A stretch of 24,246 bases of DNA from Chara braunii (GCA_003427395.1 BFEA01000005.1:753266-777511); one strand, 5' to 3'; numbered from the stretch's first letter, positions 1-10,330 are shown. Program-made: numbers and translations. Notes: generated from the sequence alone by a model not told the origin.

Positions 1-160
1 TTTTCAAGCCTGCGCAAAGTCAATTACTCATCCGTTTCTCTTCTGGACATCTTGCCTGACCTTTTCTCAAGCCTGCGCAAAGTCAATTACTCATTTTTTT
101 ACTCTTCTGGATATCTTGCCAGCCTTTTCTCAAGCCTATGCAAAGTCAATTACACAATTT
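1..160. repeat. 63-bp tandem repeat, about 2.5 copies, open at the left edge
   Basis: The phrase CAAGCCTGCGCAAAGTCAAT recurs near positions 6 and 69, and again with one change near 132. The intervening CTCTTCTGGAYATCTTGCC is also conserved, giving a period of about 63 bp. The copies differ by a few substitutions and by a T-run. The array continues beyond the window start, so its true length is unknown. No coding role is evident. Confidence 0.85.
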
Positions 161-237
161 CTTGAGCTCACGGTAAACTTTTCTTTTGCACATTTTTTCA
201 TCGGTAGATGGCACACCTTCCCCCCACTCAAAATGCG

Positions 238-1208
238 ATGTCCCCATCGCACGACCAGTTCTCACTCGGAGGTACGGACGCTGGTGTGGATCGCAGGGCA
301 AAAAGGAAGAACAAGGACTCGAACAAGAAGGGAAATAGTAGGAGGGTGGGCAGTTGCTGAAGAACGGACTGTAATCCTCTCTGTGTGGACTATGCAGGAA
401 ATCACCGAAAACGGCGATGGCAGCAAGACGTGTTCGAACGGTAGGCCAGCCCCGGTACCCCGGACCGCCCTGGAATAACGGCAGGGGGTGGGAAGTGTCC
501 CTTCCGTCAAACGCCAGCTTTCAGGGATTCGAAGTGGAATGGCAGGCCGTGACCTTGGGGAGAGATAGCGCCTTCATGATAGTGGAATGTCGGTGGACGG
601 GGATGAGATTCAACCGAGGACCTGGGGATGATTTGTTTTCCAATTTAGAAGTAATCGGGGTCTTGTACCTACCCGAGACCGACTGGCACTCACTGGGGAT
701 AGGAATAGCACAAGGCCACGAGCTGGCCCCAGTCTTTCGAAGGGCCCCCCGGACGTTGACTCGAATAGGCCAATCGATCAGGGGTAGGAGGAACGTGGAT
801 TTACTCACCAAGGTGGAAATGGGGGGCTGGAGGGAGTTCAGGGCAACAACAACCCCGCTGAGATGTCGGGTCCCCCGATTCATGATAGACCTCATCTTCG
901 GGAGCCTCGCAAGGGCGCAGGATCTGGCAGACTCGATAATAATGTGGGTAGACCAGTTCCCCCATTAAACCATCGGGATGTTCTATGACGTTACTGTGGA
1001 GCATGGGCCATTTTGGGGAAACCGGGCCCAAGAATTGCTAAAGGTTATTAATATCCTAATGTTTGGGTTGCCACGGCTAGCCTGGGCGGAGTACGAGCAC
1101 ATAATTCGGAGGAAAATCGAGATAGGAAAAAGTTATCTGGCAGGGGTGGCTCAACTGTTTGAGGAGCCTACCAAACCAGAAAGGCCACGAAGGAGAGAGC
1201 GGGACTAG
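238..1208 (+). pseudogene. Broken coding remnant, unrecognised, possibly a mobile-element ORF
   Basis: From the ATG at 238 a short basic N-terminus reads MSPSHDQFSLGG and then a lysine/arginine-rich patch (RRAKRKNKDSNKK), reaching a stop at about 355. A different frame opens at ATG 417 and reads 183 residues with non-repetitive, protein-like composition (for example WEVSLPSNASFQGFEVEWQA). It stops at TAA 966-968, but the same frame continues directly as TIGMFYDVTVEHGPFWGN to 1208 and ends in a charged tail (KPERPRRRERD). One in-frame stop therefore divides an open frame of about 263 codons. I do not recognise the family. The basic N-terminus, lack of introns and repeat-rich surroundings suggest ORF1 of a retroelement or a captured gene. 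The frameshift and stop argue against present function. Confidence 0.4.
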
Positions 1209-2100
1209 CGCCCGGAGGCAAGCCGGTATGGTAAATAAAATGTATTCCATTACATATAGGGGCTCACCGATGGCGATAAGGAGGGACCGTCGGACCCGGA
1301 CGATCAAGAACTCGCTACGGGATAAGGGGGAATGGTAGACTCATAATGATCATGACCCTAGAAGTTGAAAAGGGGATACTGCTTAGAGACTTTTCCTAGC
1401 GGGATGCCCAACCAGAACTCCTACGCGCCCGACACGACAAAACTTGGGCACTCTAAACAAGCCTATCAAAAGGGGAACTAAGTTACGTTCCTCGGCTCAA
1501 TAGGGCAGCGGGGCCGGCTGCGGCTCTTTCTTAGGGAAGCAATCGAGGCCGAAAATGGGAAGGGGGTTACTATCCGAATAAGATAAACCAACGAGGCCAG
1601 AGCCTATGGAACCTGAACGCCTCGAGCTGCCTGTGTCTTGGGGAATCCTCTGGTTTATCCAGGTCTAGGCAAAATGGTGACGGAAGACGAAACAGATAAT
1701 CATAGGAGTGAGGGAGGATCAGGCTTAAGAAAGTGAGGGTCACGGATTCGAATTGCAAACTAGCGGAAATAGAAAAGAGGACTGTAGAGTATAAGGCAAG
1801 ACTGATTGAGGAGATGATGACTGGGAACGAGGAAGGTCCCTCGCCGGAAGAACTGCGGGACGAACAGAAGGCCGACCGAGGCGGAAGTAGACAAGGGGGT
1901 AAGGATAGTGACCGCGGAGGGACACCAAGCAAGAGGAGGAAGGAGAGAGAAAACTCCCCGGGGATGGAGGTGGAGAAAGCTACGAATCCACCAGCCATAG
2001 ATAGTGGGGCTAGCTGCCTGCCGGCCACGCCAGCAGTGATGCGAGGAAATAAAATGGCTAACGTTCAAGTGCATCCGGGTTCAATATTGGCTCCGGATGC
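1209..2100 (+). other. Degraded coding-like stretch downstream of the remnant, unrecognised
   Basis: Short open pieces in changing frames follow the 238-1208 remnant. The longest, 1733-2164, encodes a hydrophilic stretch with ELRDEQKAD and a run rich in Lys, Arg and Gly (GGTPSKRRKERENSP), resembling a disordered linker. Composition stays balanced, unlike the T-rich DNA that follows at 2220. It may belong to the same decayed element as 238-1208. No domain or catalytic motif is visible. Confidence 0.2.
2071..2100. repeat. Short inverted repeat (8-bp arms)
   Basis: GCATCCGG at 2071-2078 is the exact reverse complement of CCGGATGC at 2093-2100, with a 14-nt loop. It lies about 45 bp before the larger hairpin at 2146. 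It may mark the end of a small element or be incidental. Confidence 0.5.
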
Positions 2101-2145
2101 ACCTAAAATACGTGTTTCTCTTCCCCTATGCAATCTGTTGTATCT

Positions 2146-2218
2146 CGGTTGCATGGGGCCTTGATTTTTCTTGATTTTCTCTGCAAAATCAAGAAAAAAT
2201 CAAGGTCCTTTGCAACCG
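2146..2218. repeat. 73-bp imperfect hairpin / foldback
   Basis: CGGTTGC at 2146-2152 pairs exactly with GCAACCG at 2212-2218. Inside, CCTTGATTTTTCTTGATTTT pairs with its complement at about 2187-2205, with one extra A, around a CTCTGC loop. The arms are about 30 bp overall with a few mismatches. This could be a small foldback element or an extruding cruciform. Confidence 0.75.
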
Positions 2219-2224
2219 CCATAT

Positions 2225-2940
2225 TCCAGAATGTATCTGGTCACGGATGTATCTCCCCAGGTGGTCGTTTTTTACCGTTAAGGTGTTTTTTTTTTGTTTT
2301 TTTTTCCCCCTTTCTATTTTTTTCTTTTCCCTCACTTTTTGGACAGTAGGGACCTACCAAGCCCTACTTGTGGCATTCCCTACTGATGGCCAACTCACTC
2401 ACTCCCTCTCACTCCTTTTGTCTTATTCTCCCACCTTTTTCTTTTTTTTTTCTTTCTTTTTCTAGCATGTCAAGTGTCAAGTGGTCATTAAGGTCTTTTC
2501 TAGGCCCTTCCTTTCAGTTTTGGCCTTTCCTATGCCCATTGTGCAGTCCGTCACATCTCAGACTGCAATTGTGGCTCCCTCATGCCCATGAGAACCTCCT
2601 TTTACCTCTATTTCTTCCTCAAAGCGGCCCCTCATACTTCGATTTTTTCCAGGAGGCTTATTTTTCACATGGAGTCTCTTTTGACTTTATTTTCTTGAGG
2701 GAGGCTGAACCGAGATTTTTCGGATTGCTCCCATGCTTCCTCCTCCTTGTTTCTTTACTTTTTTTTTCCTTTTGGTCTTCTCGTTTGCTTCGACTAGTGC
2801 TTGCACTATTGGTGCTGATATTATTGGTCGTCAAGATCTTGATACTGACGGTACATCTTGTCTTAATTATTTCCCCTCATGTAGCTCTTCAATCCTTCTT
2901 GAGACCTTCTCGTGTCCCCGCCAATTGTCCCGTGCTAGTC
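2225..2940. other. Pyrimidine-rich, gene-poor stretch
   Basis: Long T and CT runs dominate, notably 2288-2345 and 2440-2465. The run ending TTTTTCTAG at about 2465 has the form of a plant 3' splice acceptor, but no credible exon follows. An open frame from 2368 to 3261 reads through as leucine- and phenylalanine-rich, which the base composition alone explains. I see no gene. Confidence 0.5.
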
Positions 2941-3215
2941 CTTGGTACTTGTCCCGTCTGGTGGTCCCCGACACTTTGTCCCATCGGTGGTCCCCTTCTC
3001 TTTGTCTCGTCGGTAGTCCCTGACACTGTGTCCCGTCGGTGGTCCCTGACACTTTGTCCCATCGGTGGCCCCCGACACTTTCCCGTCGGTGATCCTCGAC
3101 ACTTTGTCCCGTCGGTGGCCCCCGACACTTTCTCCCGTCGGTGGTCCCCGACACTTTGTCCCATCGGTGGCCCCCGACACTTTGTCCCATCGGTGGCCCC
3201 TGACACTTTGTACCT
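2940..3215. repeat. 26-bp minisatellite, about 10 units
   Basis: The unit reads GGTCCCCGACAC then TTTGTCCCRTCGGT (26 bp) and recurs head to tail from 2963, with a degenerate unit just before. One copy near 3078 is short by 2 bp, and CATCGG alternates with CGTCGG between units. Because 26 is not a multiple of three, each frame rotates through three peptides. The array is free of stops in one plus frame and in all three minus frames, so long open frames here are a by-product of the repeat. Confidence 0.9.
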
Positions 3216-3770
3216 CCTTTCTCTAGTGCTCTCCGGTCGTCAAGGCCCCCTTCTCGTATGACCTTGGCACCCCGTTGTGACCCTTACTTTCTAGCCTCCC
3301 GCGGTCATTAGGGTCATCCATCTTTCGGCTTCAATATTTTCTTGCCATATGCCGCACCCTGCTTGCTCAGTTCATGGCCCCTCGGGTCCTTGCCATGCCG
3401 AATTCGAATGACCCTCTTGGCCCCATGCTATACCCCTATGTGCCCCTGTCCTGTCACTTGCTTGCCACTGTCGAGTCTTCACCCTGCGGTACTTAGCCCA
3501 GGGCATCATTCTTTCTTGCAGTCCCGTCCTAGTCCTTTCTCCGAACTTCTCTGTCGTGCACAACTTGGCTATATACAGACTCTCAAGTGTTGGGATGTTG
3601 TTCGGGATCCACAGGTCTTGACACCGGGTCCAGCGTCCCAAGCCCACTTAACTTAGATAGAATATAAACTCCTCAAAAATATCTTGAAGCGCAGTAAAAC
3701 CTGGTTGGACTGAAATAATCAGCAACTCTCTTATCCTTCACCCTATAAATAGTCTATGTTTAGACTCTAT
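3216..3770. other. Unassigned sequence flanking element 1
   Basis: No recognised protein is encoded. A TATA-like CCTATAAATAG lies near 3741-3751, just upstream of element 1, without a convincing transcript downstream. The part from about 3660 may be the 3' untranslated end of the minus-strand LINE, interrupted by element 1; this is inferred from position only. Confidence 0.3.
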
Positions 3771-4005
3771 GTTACCAGTTGTCCGATGGCAGGACGTCTT
3801 GGGCGGACAGTCAGGGGGGTCCCGGACGTCCGGGCCCGAACAACTCCATTTTTGGCAATTAAAAGCAAAAAAAAAAAAAAAGTTAGGGCTAACTTTAATT
3901 TTATTTTTTATTTTAAATTTGACACCGAATTTCGATATCATTCCAAGGCAAAAGTTGTTCAGTTTAATTTTCTTCATAACATAGTTTTGTTTCAGAATTT
4001 TTTAA

Positions 4006-4037
<32 letters not shown>

Positions 4038-4139
4038 ACGCTCGGGCTCGGACAGACCGCCCGGGGAGGATGTCCGACCGGTTGTCCGACCGGACAACCC
4101 CGGACGGTAAGGGGGGCCCCAGACGTCCGATCAGGTAAC
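3771..4139. mobile_element. Short non-autonomous DNA element 1 (GTCCG-motif ends)
   Basis: GC-rich ends enclose an AT-rich core with an A-tract (about 3868-3883) and a T-tract (about 4012-4037). Both ends are packed with GTCCG or its complement CGGAC: about four at the left and six at the right. GTTACC at 3771 mirrors GGTAAC at 4134-4139. The core, including CCAAGGCAAAAGTTGTTCAG, closely matches the core of element 2 near 14700. No transposase is present. The exact borders and target duplication are unclear; CTATGTTAC on the left against CTAGGTAAC on the right matches 7 of 9 and is only suggestive. Confidence 0.6.
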
Positions 4140-4318
4140 CTAGGTAACTTCGACTTAAATTTCAAACAAGATCCTGAAAACCTTCAGTTGGGCAAAACCT
4201 GCCCTTCTGTGTCAAACATGACTCTGCCTGATAAACAAGCGGCCGCTAATCCAAAGAAACCCCTGGTTTCTAATGATCCATCTTGTTGTACTTGAGGTAC
4301 TTGTCTAAATTAACTTGC

Positions 4319-5865
4319 TTAGTCATGCGAATCAAACAGCCAGGAACAAAGCGAAAATTGTCCTTCAGTATTCACTGACGCTAGTCTGTTCTTGCACGCC
4401 CAGGTTCCTTGGAACCATATAATATTTTTCCTGTGCCAATCTACTTGAATTATTCTCCTTATTTCTTGTTTGATCAACTTCTGTTGTTGGACTTGGGGCA
4501 AGTCTTCGCTTTTGAAGACCCTTGCATTCCTGGTTGTCCATATAACTTCCGTTATCATGCCCCTGCAGCAAAGGTAAGTTAGCAGGTAAAAGTCCAGTGA
4601 GCATCCATTGGTCCGTCCACTCAACGGTGTGTGCGACTATTAAGTCCCAATGTCTCGTCCACCACATCAGTAATTCATCCACCAATGGACAACAGAGCTA
4701 GAGGTGGGTCGCATTTTTTCAACCCCAGTTGCATCGCAGGCATTGTGTGGAGACTTCCATTCCCCTATTTGATAGCCACATAGTTGTTGTTGTAACCATT
4801 AAGGACTGCAACCACATTATGTTGGCCTGCTTCTGGACAGGGAATTTCATTAGCGTCTGCCACAGCTTACGTAGGCCTTGCTCTGTGTATCCTATTACTT
4901 GTTGAGCCTCCGCCTGTCCTAACGCCATCTACAATGGCCTTTTTTCCACTCTCTCCTGTTGCAGTTGTACTCCTATTTTAGGGCGGTATTGATAGAGGGA
5001 CACATATTTGCCCTGATCTATCGAACATTCCCACCCCATCAATAGGGGTTCAACTCTGAACGAAGTCGCCTCCCCTAGAAGTATTGATAATCGTTTACCT
5101 TGTCTGGCTGTACGGGTGTGGGCTCGGACTTCCTGCATATCCCTCGTGAGGTCAACTTTGTCGTTGGCATCCTCCAGCGTCAGCTGGCCAGAGTGTCGTC
5201 CATGAGTTGAAAGTTTCCATCTCTCGACTCTGAGACCCGAGACCAAGTCTGGGCCCAAGACCTGCAGCACTGAGTTGGGGTGATCCTTGTTCCTAAGCCA
5301 AGTTCCTGCTGGATGTTCCGCATCTGGTTGCAATGTTCTAATCCATGAGGCCGGGTTTGCCCTTTGAAGCACTGCGTAGTTGACAGCTACATTACGAAGT
5401 CTCGGGAGCACCCTCCTGATTTGCGTGTTGTCCAAAAATCTAGAGTGTGCCTCATCCCAGATAACCCTGAGCTGCAACACTCCTCTCTTTATCCAGCTCG
5501 AGCCAAAATTACCCGTTCCTTCCGTCGCCTCAAAATATCTCCCATCCTGATGGAGGATGAGCGGGTTTTCAAAAAACACTTGATTCAAGATTTCTTCCTT
5601 TGTCACAGGTGGGGAGCTCTTGGTGGGTCTGAGTTTACTCCATGCACCAATAATATTCTTCCAGGTCCTTGATTGGGGTCGGCGGTTGCTGAAGCTCGGT
5701 AACAGAAAGCACAGCCACACTTTAGAGTGGTCATGTAGGTCCCATCCTATCCCCAGAATATACTCCGCCAACATCCTCCTGATCTTGTTCCCAGACTCAG
5801 TCATTGCTTTGATAGGCCAAAAGGCGCCCGTTCTCACGAGCAGCCTCACAGGTAAGTTGACATTT
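4319..5865 (-). pseudogene. Decayed 5'-truncated LINE ORF2 C-terminal region with zf-RVT-type zinc finger
   Basis: Read on the minus strand, about 340 codons from 5865 contain a region typical of the part after the reverse transcriptase core of plant LINEs: AFWPIKAM, then IRRMLAEYILGIGWDLHDHS, and later LRVIWDEAHSRF. A TAG at 4929-4931 interrupts the frame, which resumes with KFPVQKQANIMWL and CLRC. It continues through two more stops to H and C positions in a C-x2-C...H-x3-C pattern followed by ELLMWWTRHWD. A different frame then gives VIWTTRNARVF, matching the usual W..RN..VF after the finger. The reverse transcriptase core is absent, consistent with 5' truncation at insertion. The element is inactive. 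The exact LINE clade is not determined. Confidence 0.65.
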
Positions 5866-6735
5866 CTTATTTTCTTGTTGTTTTTCTGTTTTTCTTTAGT
5901 TTTTTTCGTTGTATTTGCCTTTTTTTTTTCTTTTTTCTTTTTGGCCTTCCACTGGCTGTGGCAGCCGAACACTCATAGTGACTTTGTTTTTTTATCCTTC
6001 CATGCCGGCTCTTCCACTGAAAGAGGAAGCCCGAACTTGGTGCTGTTGGCGGCCAGGTGCGGGCGTGAGTTGGGGCAGCAGGGAGAAGACCCTCTTGAGC
6101 CGACTCTAGTTTGCTCTGTGGGGGGTGGCCGTTCATTTCGAATGACGGGTTGCCCCCGGCACAGAGAAACGAGGGGGTAGGAAGAAGTAGGAAGAAAGGA
6201 AAAGAAAGAGAAGGAGGAAAATAAATAAGAAATGGCCACGTATGTGGCCGAAGGCATGGGATATATGTAGGGGGTGGAAGGTTCTAGCAGGGGGAAAAGA
6301 CTGCAACTGCTCATTTTGAACAAGTGGCAGCAAATGGCTGCGTACAACCATTTCCAAGAACACCTGGCCTGTGAAAACGACCAGGTACTCCTGGGGGTTG
6401 ATGACCTTGGTGCCTCTAGAGGAAAACCAAGGCATCTAGCTCCTGGCCGTTGATTTAGATCGAGGGCAAGGAGCACCGACGAATTTTGCCTGGTTGTGGG
6501 CAATGCAGCTGCCCACCCTGTAGCCTCACACCTGTGGCAGTGTTGTTGGGCCATTCACTTGAGTGAATGTTGGTTGGCTGCTGTTGTGGGGTGATGCTGC
6601 CGGAGAGAAGGAAGAGGTAGTGTTGTTGGAGAGGAGAGTGGAGGTATGCAGGAGCATTAGAGGAGGGAAGCCATAGCCGAGGCTGGAAGCTCACTGCCCC
6701 ACCTCTGCATGGGTGCCACGACCAGTGGGCTGTGT
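5866..6735. other. T-rich tract and unassigned sequence
   Basis: The segment 5870-5950 is poly-pyrimidine on the plus strand and gives lysine-rich translation on the minus strand; it probably lies outside the LINE. CAGGTAAGT at 5849-5857 matches a 5' splice site, but no exon is supported. From 6180 the DNA is purine-rich and then mixed. No domain is recognisable. Confidence 0.35.
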
Positions 6736-7925
6736 CAGGGTCCGGACGGTGCAGTAAGCGACACCTTTTTCTAGTGAGGTTGTGCTGTCTGACTGTCGCC
6801 GCGGCATCAAGATCTTCTTAAGGGAAGGTGCTGCAGAATTTTTTGCACGACGTTGAAGGTTTTTTTAGTGTGAGTGTGGGGAGGTGTTGTCCGTTTGGCG
6901 ACACAACGATGGCGGTATTTTCAGTGGGGTTATGCTGCCGAAATTTTGACCCGGCGGCAACCTTTTTTTTAGGGAAGGTGATGCGGCCGTGAGGCTGCGA
7001 CAGCGGCACTTCGGTGAGGAAGTGCTGCTAATTTTTGGCACGGCGGTGTGGTACCGGTTTCGACGGCGCGACGAGCGGCAGTCCCGACTTTAAATTTTGA
7101 TGTGTGCGATGATGGTGGATTATTTCTTTCATGATCCGGTGGTAGTATGGACACTGGTGCATATTTGGGATTGTCCAACGGTGGTCTGTGAGCATGCGGC
7201 GGTGCTATTGGACGACCGTGGTACCGACTTTAACGACAACGACGAGCGGTAATTCCGCTGTTATTTTTTTGTGGTGCGCAGCGATTGTGGCGAATTTCAG
7301 CATGATGTAGAGGTTAGGCTAGCGATGGTATGTGGTTGGGATTGTGTGAAGTTGGTGCATGATTGGGTCTGTGGGGCTGTGGTGCATGGGTCAGCGGCAT
7401 GAAGAGAGTGTGGAGTGTGTGCACACGGCAGTGGCTATTGTAGTTGCGGCACTTGCTGTTGGCGCCAGAAAGACATCTTTCGGCAGATGCGGTTTTCAAC
7501 CAGGGCCACCTTTTTTTTTTTTTTGCAACACGCAGAGCGAGCGGTTTTTAGTTTTGAACCATCTCGTGTTGCACGCTATGGTGTGGGACCGCCTGGGGCC
7601 ATCTGGGGCTAGGTGGGACATGAGTGAGCGGCGCAGTGACCATTGGGAGCACGTGGCACTTGCGGGTTTGACGCCAGGAAGTGTTATTATTTTTTTGGAG
7701 AGCGTGGGGAGAACGGTTTTGGCAGTTGGGACCATCCAATGCTACAGGTGGTAGTGCGGAATCACTTAGGACTGCCTGGGATCAATTGGGACCGATGCGG
7801 GACGCGGTGGATTTTTTTTTGGGATGAGTGCGGTTCGCCATCTTCACACTTGGGACTGCCGCGAGTGAGATTTGCGAGTCAATAGTAAATTGGGACTAGC
7901 GGTTGGCACAAGACTTACCTCGGGA
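6736..7925. repeat. Degenerate GT- and GC-rich repeat region
   Basis: Loosely repeated phrases occur. GTGGTACCG followed by a GACGAGCGG phrase appears near 7048 and again near 7219, about 170 bp apart. From 7570 to 7925 variants of TTGGGACC or TTGGGACT recur every 40-60 bp. Short T-runs are scattered through the region. Open frames here share no conserved motifs. This looks like old, decayed tandem DNA. Confidence 0.35.
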
Positions 7926-8798
7926 CTATGGTTTCTTCGGCTACGCATATATGTTACTTGACTTTCTTGAGTAAGCCACGGCGCGTTCGACACCACTTCA
8001 CTCAAGATCAGTTGGTTGACTCAGATTCTTTCTCACACCAGTGTGAACCCACACTTTGCTTGGTCGTGTTTGTTTTGAACGTTCAGAAGAAAAGGTTGAG
8101 TAAAGTGTGTGTGGTCATGCATGTGGAAAGTGAGATCTAACGGGAGTATGGGTTGCTGGATTTTCTGGACCTGTGGTTGTTTGCGTGCTGTGCAGGTAGG
8201 TAGAAGGATGTTGCAAATGATAGGTTTTATGGTGTTTACTAGAGAAGATGAAAAAAATTGTCTTCTTTTTACTTGTCACCTACCTGCATGTCAAGAAAGT
8301 TGCGTTTGTTTTGAAAAATGCTAATTCAGTTTGCACCGTAAAATTAATTTGATTGAAAGGAAGAAGATAAGGTTAAACAAACTTGTTTTTTTTCTCCCGA
8401 GGATTCACCCTTTCTATCTCGAATGACCTTATTTACGTATACATATCCGAATGATTCTCATTCTCTATCACCTTTGATTCCTTTTCGTCTAAATTACCTT
8501 AAGCGTGAGAAGAAATGAGAATAACTGAAGGGAAAAAAAAAAAATTGCAGTGAACACGTTCTCTCTTTCATGGAAGCATCTGGGGCAGGGGTTCGTTGCT
8601 TTAAGAGTCGACCCTGTTATCGACCCAAAGTGGACCGTTCTACGGGGGGGTACTTCTCCGATTCGGTGGAGACGGCCCGACTTCTGAGATCTGAGCTTTG
8701 TGTTTGGGCGAGGAGTACCCCAGTCCATTTCCTAGAGAGTGAGGCATGCAACACTTAAAGCAATGCCCCTGATCAAGAATCATTCACAAAGTTGTTTG
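7926..8798. other. Unassigned sequence
   Basis: Mixed composition with an A-run at 8532-8544. No recognisable protein, RNA gene or terminal repeat was found on either strand. Confidence 0.4.
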
Positions 8799-9059
8799 TC
8801 ACCCAAAAAGACTGAAAACAGATAAAGACAGGTATATATGTCGAGTCTTAAGTCGGCGGTAGGTTGAATGGATAACTTTGGCAGCGTGTCTCATCAAGTC
8901 AAAATTAAGGCAGTCGATTACCTTGTCGGCTGCATCTATATTATTGTCGGTAGCCAACTCCTTGTTGACGGTTGATTGACAGTTTTGTGGTATTCGACCT
9001 GAGGTCGTCAGCCTTGTATTTCGATCTTGTGTTATTGGATATATCTGATGATGATTCAA
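8799..9059 (-). other. Open frame of 86 codons, possible exon, unrecognised
   Basis: The minus strand reads without stops through a moderately complex, helix-prone sequence (for example NNIDAADKVIDCLNFDLMRH). Near its 3' end on that strand there is a pyrimidine-rich TATCTGTTTTCAG, which resembles a splice acceptor. No family is recognised and there is no adjoining coding sequence, so it could equally be a chance frame. Confidence 0.15.
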
Positions 9060-9283
9060 ATTATTTCAGTGATCCTCGCAAATTGGATATTTTTGTCAAC
9101 CGCGTTTGATTTATTTTGACGTAATGAGTGTGACTATTATTACTTTTATGTACGGATGTTATTACCTTCGTTTGACTGTATGTCTAAGGGACTAGGATTG
9201 AGTTGTGGGTCTCATCTTGGGGTACTTACACAGTAATGTGTAGGCGCGAAGCTGGATATATGCTGGGAACTTCGCCGAGTATC

Positions 9284-9475
9284 AAGAACCAAGTTTCAAT
9301 GAACAGGAAGCAATTTATCAAGCATCAACTTATTCATCAGAATTATATGTACCAGCACAGATAACTTATACAAAATCAGAAAAAACGAAAAGTGAACTAA
9401 TACTAATCGGCAACATTCCAATAATGACGGGCAGAGGGAATTTTATTATTAATGGAGCTTGTAGAGTTATAGTTA
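9284..9475 (+). pseudogene. rpoB: Plastid rpoB fragment in nuclear DNA (NUPT)
   Basis: From the codon TAT near 9284 the plus strand encodes about 63 residues that I recognise as part of the beta subunit of the plastid-encoded RNA polymerase: QEAIYQASTYSSELYVPAQ, then LILIGNIPIMTGRGNF and NGACRVIVN. STYSSELYVPAQ and GNIPIM followed by a G.F..NG..RV..N pattern are landmarks of the N-terminal part of bacterial-type beta subunits. Matching stops abruptly after the IVN, where the expected continuation is replaced by unrelated codons. The stretch is more AT-rich than the DNA on its right, as expected for plastid DNA. About 190 bp of a gene of over 3 kb cannot function. It is most likely a plastid fragment captured during double-strand-break repair. 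Confidence 0.75.
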
Positions 9476-9931
9476 ACCCTCCTAGTCGACCGGCCTCTGC
9501 CTTATACTTAGGAGATCAGCGCCCTAAAGAACGAACGACGTTCGGGTCCACTCGATGTTAACCAAGCGTATCTATACTACAACGAATGAGCAAACGGCCT
9601 CGGCTGATCTACCTCTGCGACTACATATAAAAGCTTCCACACATGGGTCAGTAGCTCGGTAGGGGTACGCCCCTAAGGGTGGTGACATCCCCTTAGGGAA
9701 GGAAGGCTAATGCCCCGTGGGAACCTATCCTGTCGTAGGGGACCGCGGGATGTACAATTGGCGCACCCGGCTAGAGCGGCAGAGGGACGATGCGACCACG
9801 TCCGTCTCAGTGGCTCCCGGGCTTATGGGTCGTTCCGAGTTGTCTCTCTATTTATGTTTTGTCTTACTCCTGCGTGACATGGCCGAGAGGGTTCCCGCAC
9901 CTTGGAAAAGGCGGGAGCCGATGCGCTTGAT
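9476..9931. other. Unassigned structured insert between the rpoB fragment and the broken 5' LTR
   Basis: This GC-balanced segment differs from both neighbours. It holds TATAAAA at 9626-9632, a perfect 9-bp stem CCCTAAGGG (9671-9679) with CCCTTAGGG (9690-9698), and a second near-perfect stem of GGTTCCCGC with GCGGGAGCC near 9889-9918. It has no counterpart upstream of the matching LTR segment at 19657. Its style suggests organellar, perhaps mitochondrial, sequence, but I cannot name a gene. Confidence 0.3.
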
Positions 9932-10330
9932 ATCGGGATCTGTGGAATGATTGAGAGAGAGAGAGGATACTTACATGTTGCTGATGTCGACATTGCGCGT
10001 TGTTGTAACGTCTTCACGGGAGAACTGTGCCATGTAGCACTCTGATGTGATCAGACCTGTCAGACTCGTTTCTTGGACATTGTTTGCTCACGTGGAGGCG
10101 AGGGGAGGCCCGGAGAAGGAGAGGGAAATGAGGGGCTACTATCTATGTGGTCATTGATGGATACTTACTCTTCCACCTTCTAAGTTTATTCTCGCCCACC
10201 TCTCCTTCGTTCACTGGTTACAAGAAATTGTGTCACAAATCACATTCACGATTATTGGAGACATTGATCAGCGCTTGGTTATCTTGTGCTTCGACACGTG
10301 ACGAATTTCCTCCAGACTCGGTTCATTACA
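9932..10330 (+). repeat. Partial 5' LTR (3' portion)
   Basis: ATCGGGATCTGTGGAATGAT begins a 388-bp match to 19657-20043. Shared landmarks include GATGTCGACATTGCGCG, GTGGAGGCGAGGGGAGGCCC and ATTGATCAGCGCT. The LTR probably ends in TTACA at 10330, three bases before the primer binding site. The upstream U3 part, with its promoter, is missing and replaced by unrelated DNA. Confidence 0.75.

Noticed and set aside
2368-3261. 297-codon plus-strand open frame
   Set aside because: Its Leu/Phe-rich first part follows from T-rich DNA and its second part from the 26-bp minisatellite. No domain or conserved start is visible.
5845-5960. Plus-strand intron suggested by CAGGTAAGT and a long pyrimidine tract
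   Set aside because: The flanks are minus-strand LINE sequence and unassigned DNA. No plus-strand exon supports splicing.
7359-7754. 131-codon open frame as a gene
   Set aside because: Composition follows the GT-rich degenerate repeat, with poly-Phe from a T-run and no conserved motif.
9626-9632. TATAAAA as the promoter of the 5' LTR
   Set aside because: Its distance to the shared LTR segment is similar to that of the 3' LTR TATA-like box (306 against 322 bp), but the surrounding sequence shows no homology, so I treat the match as coincidental.
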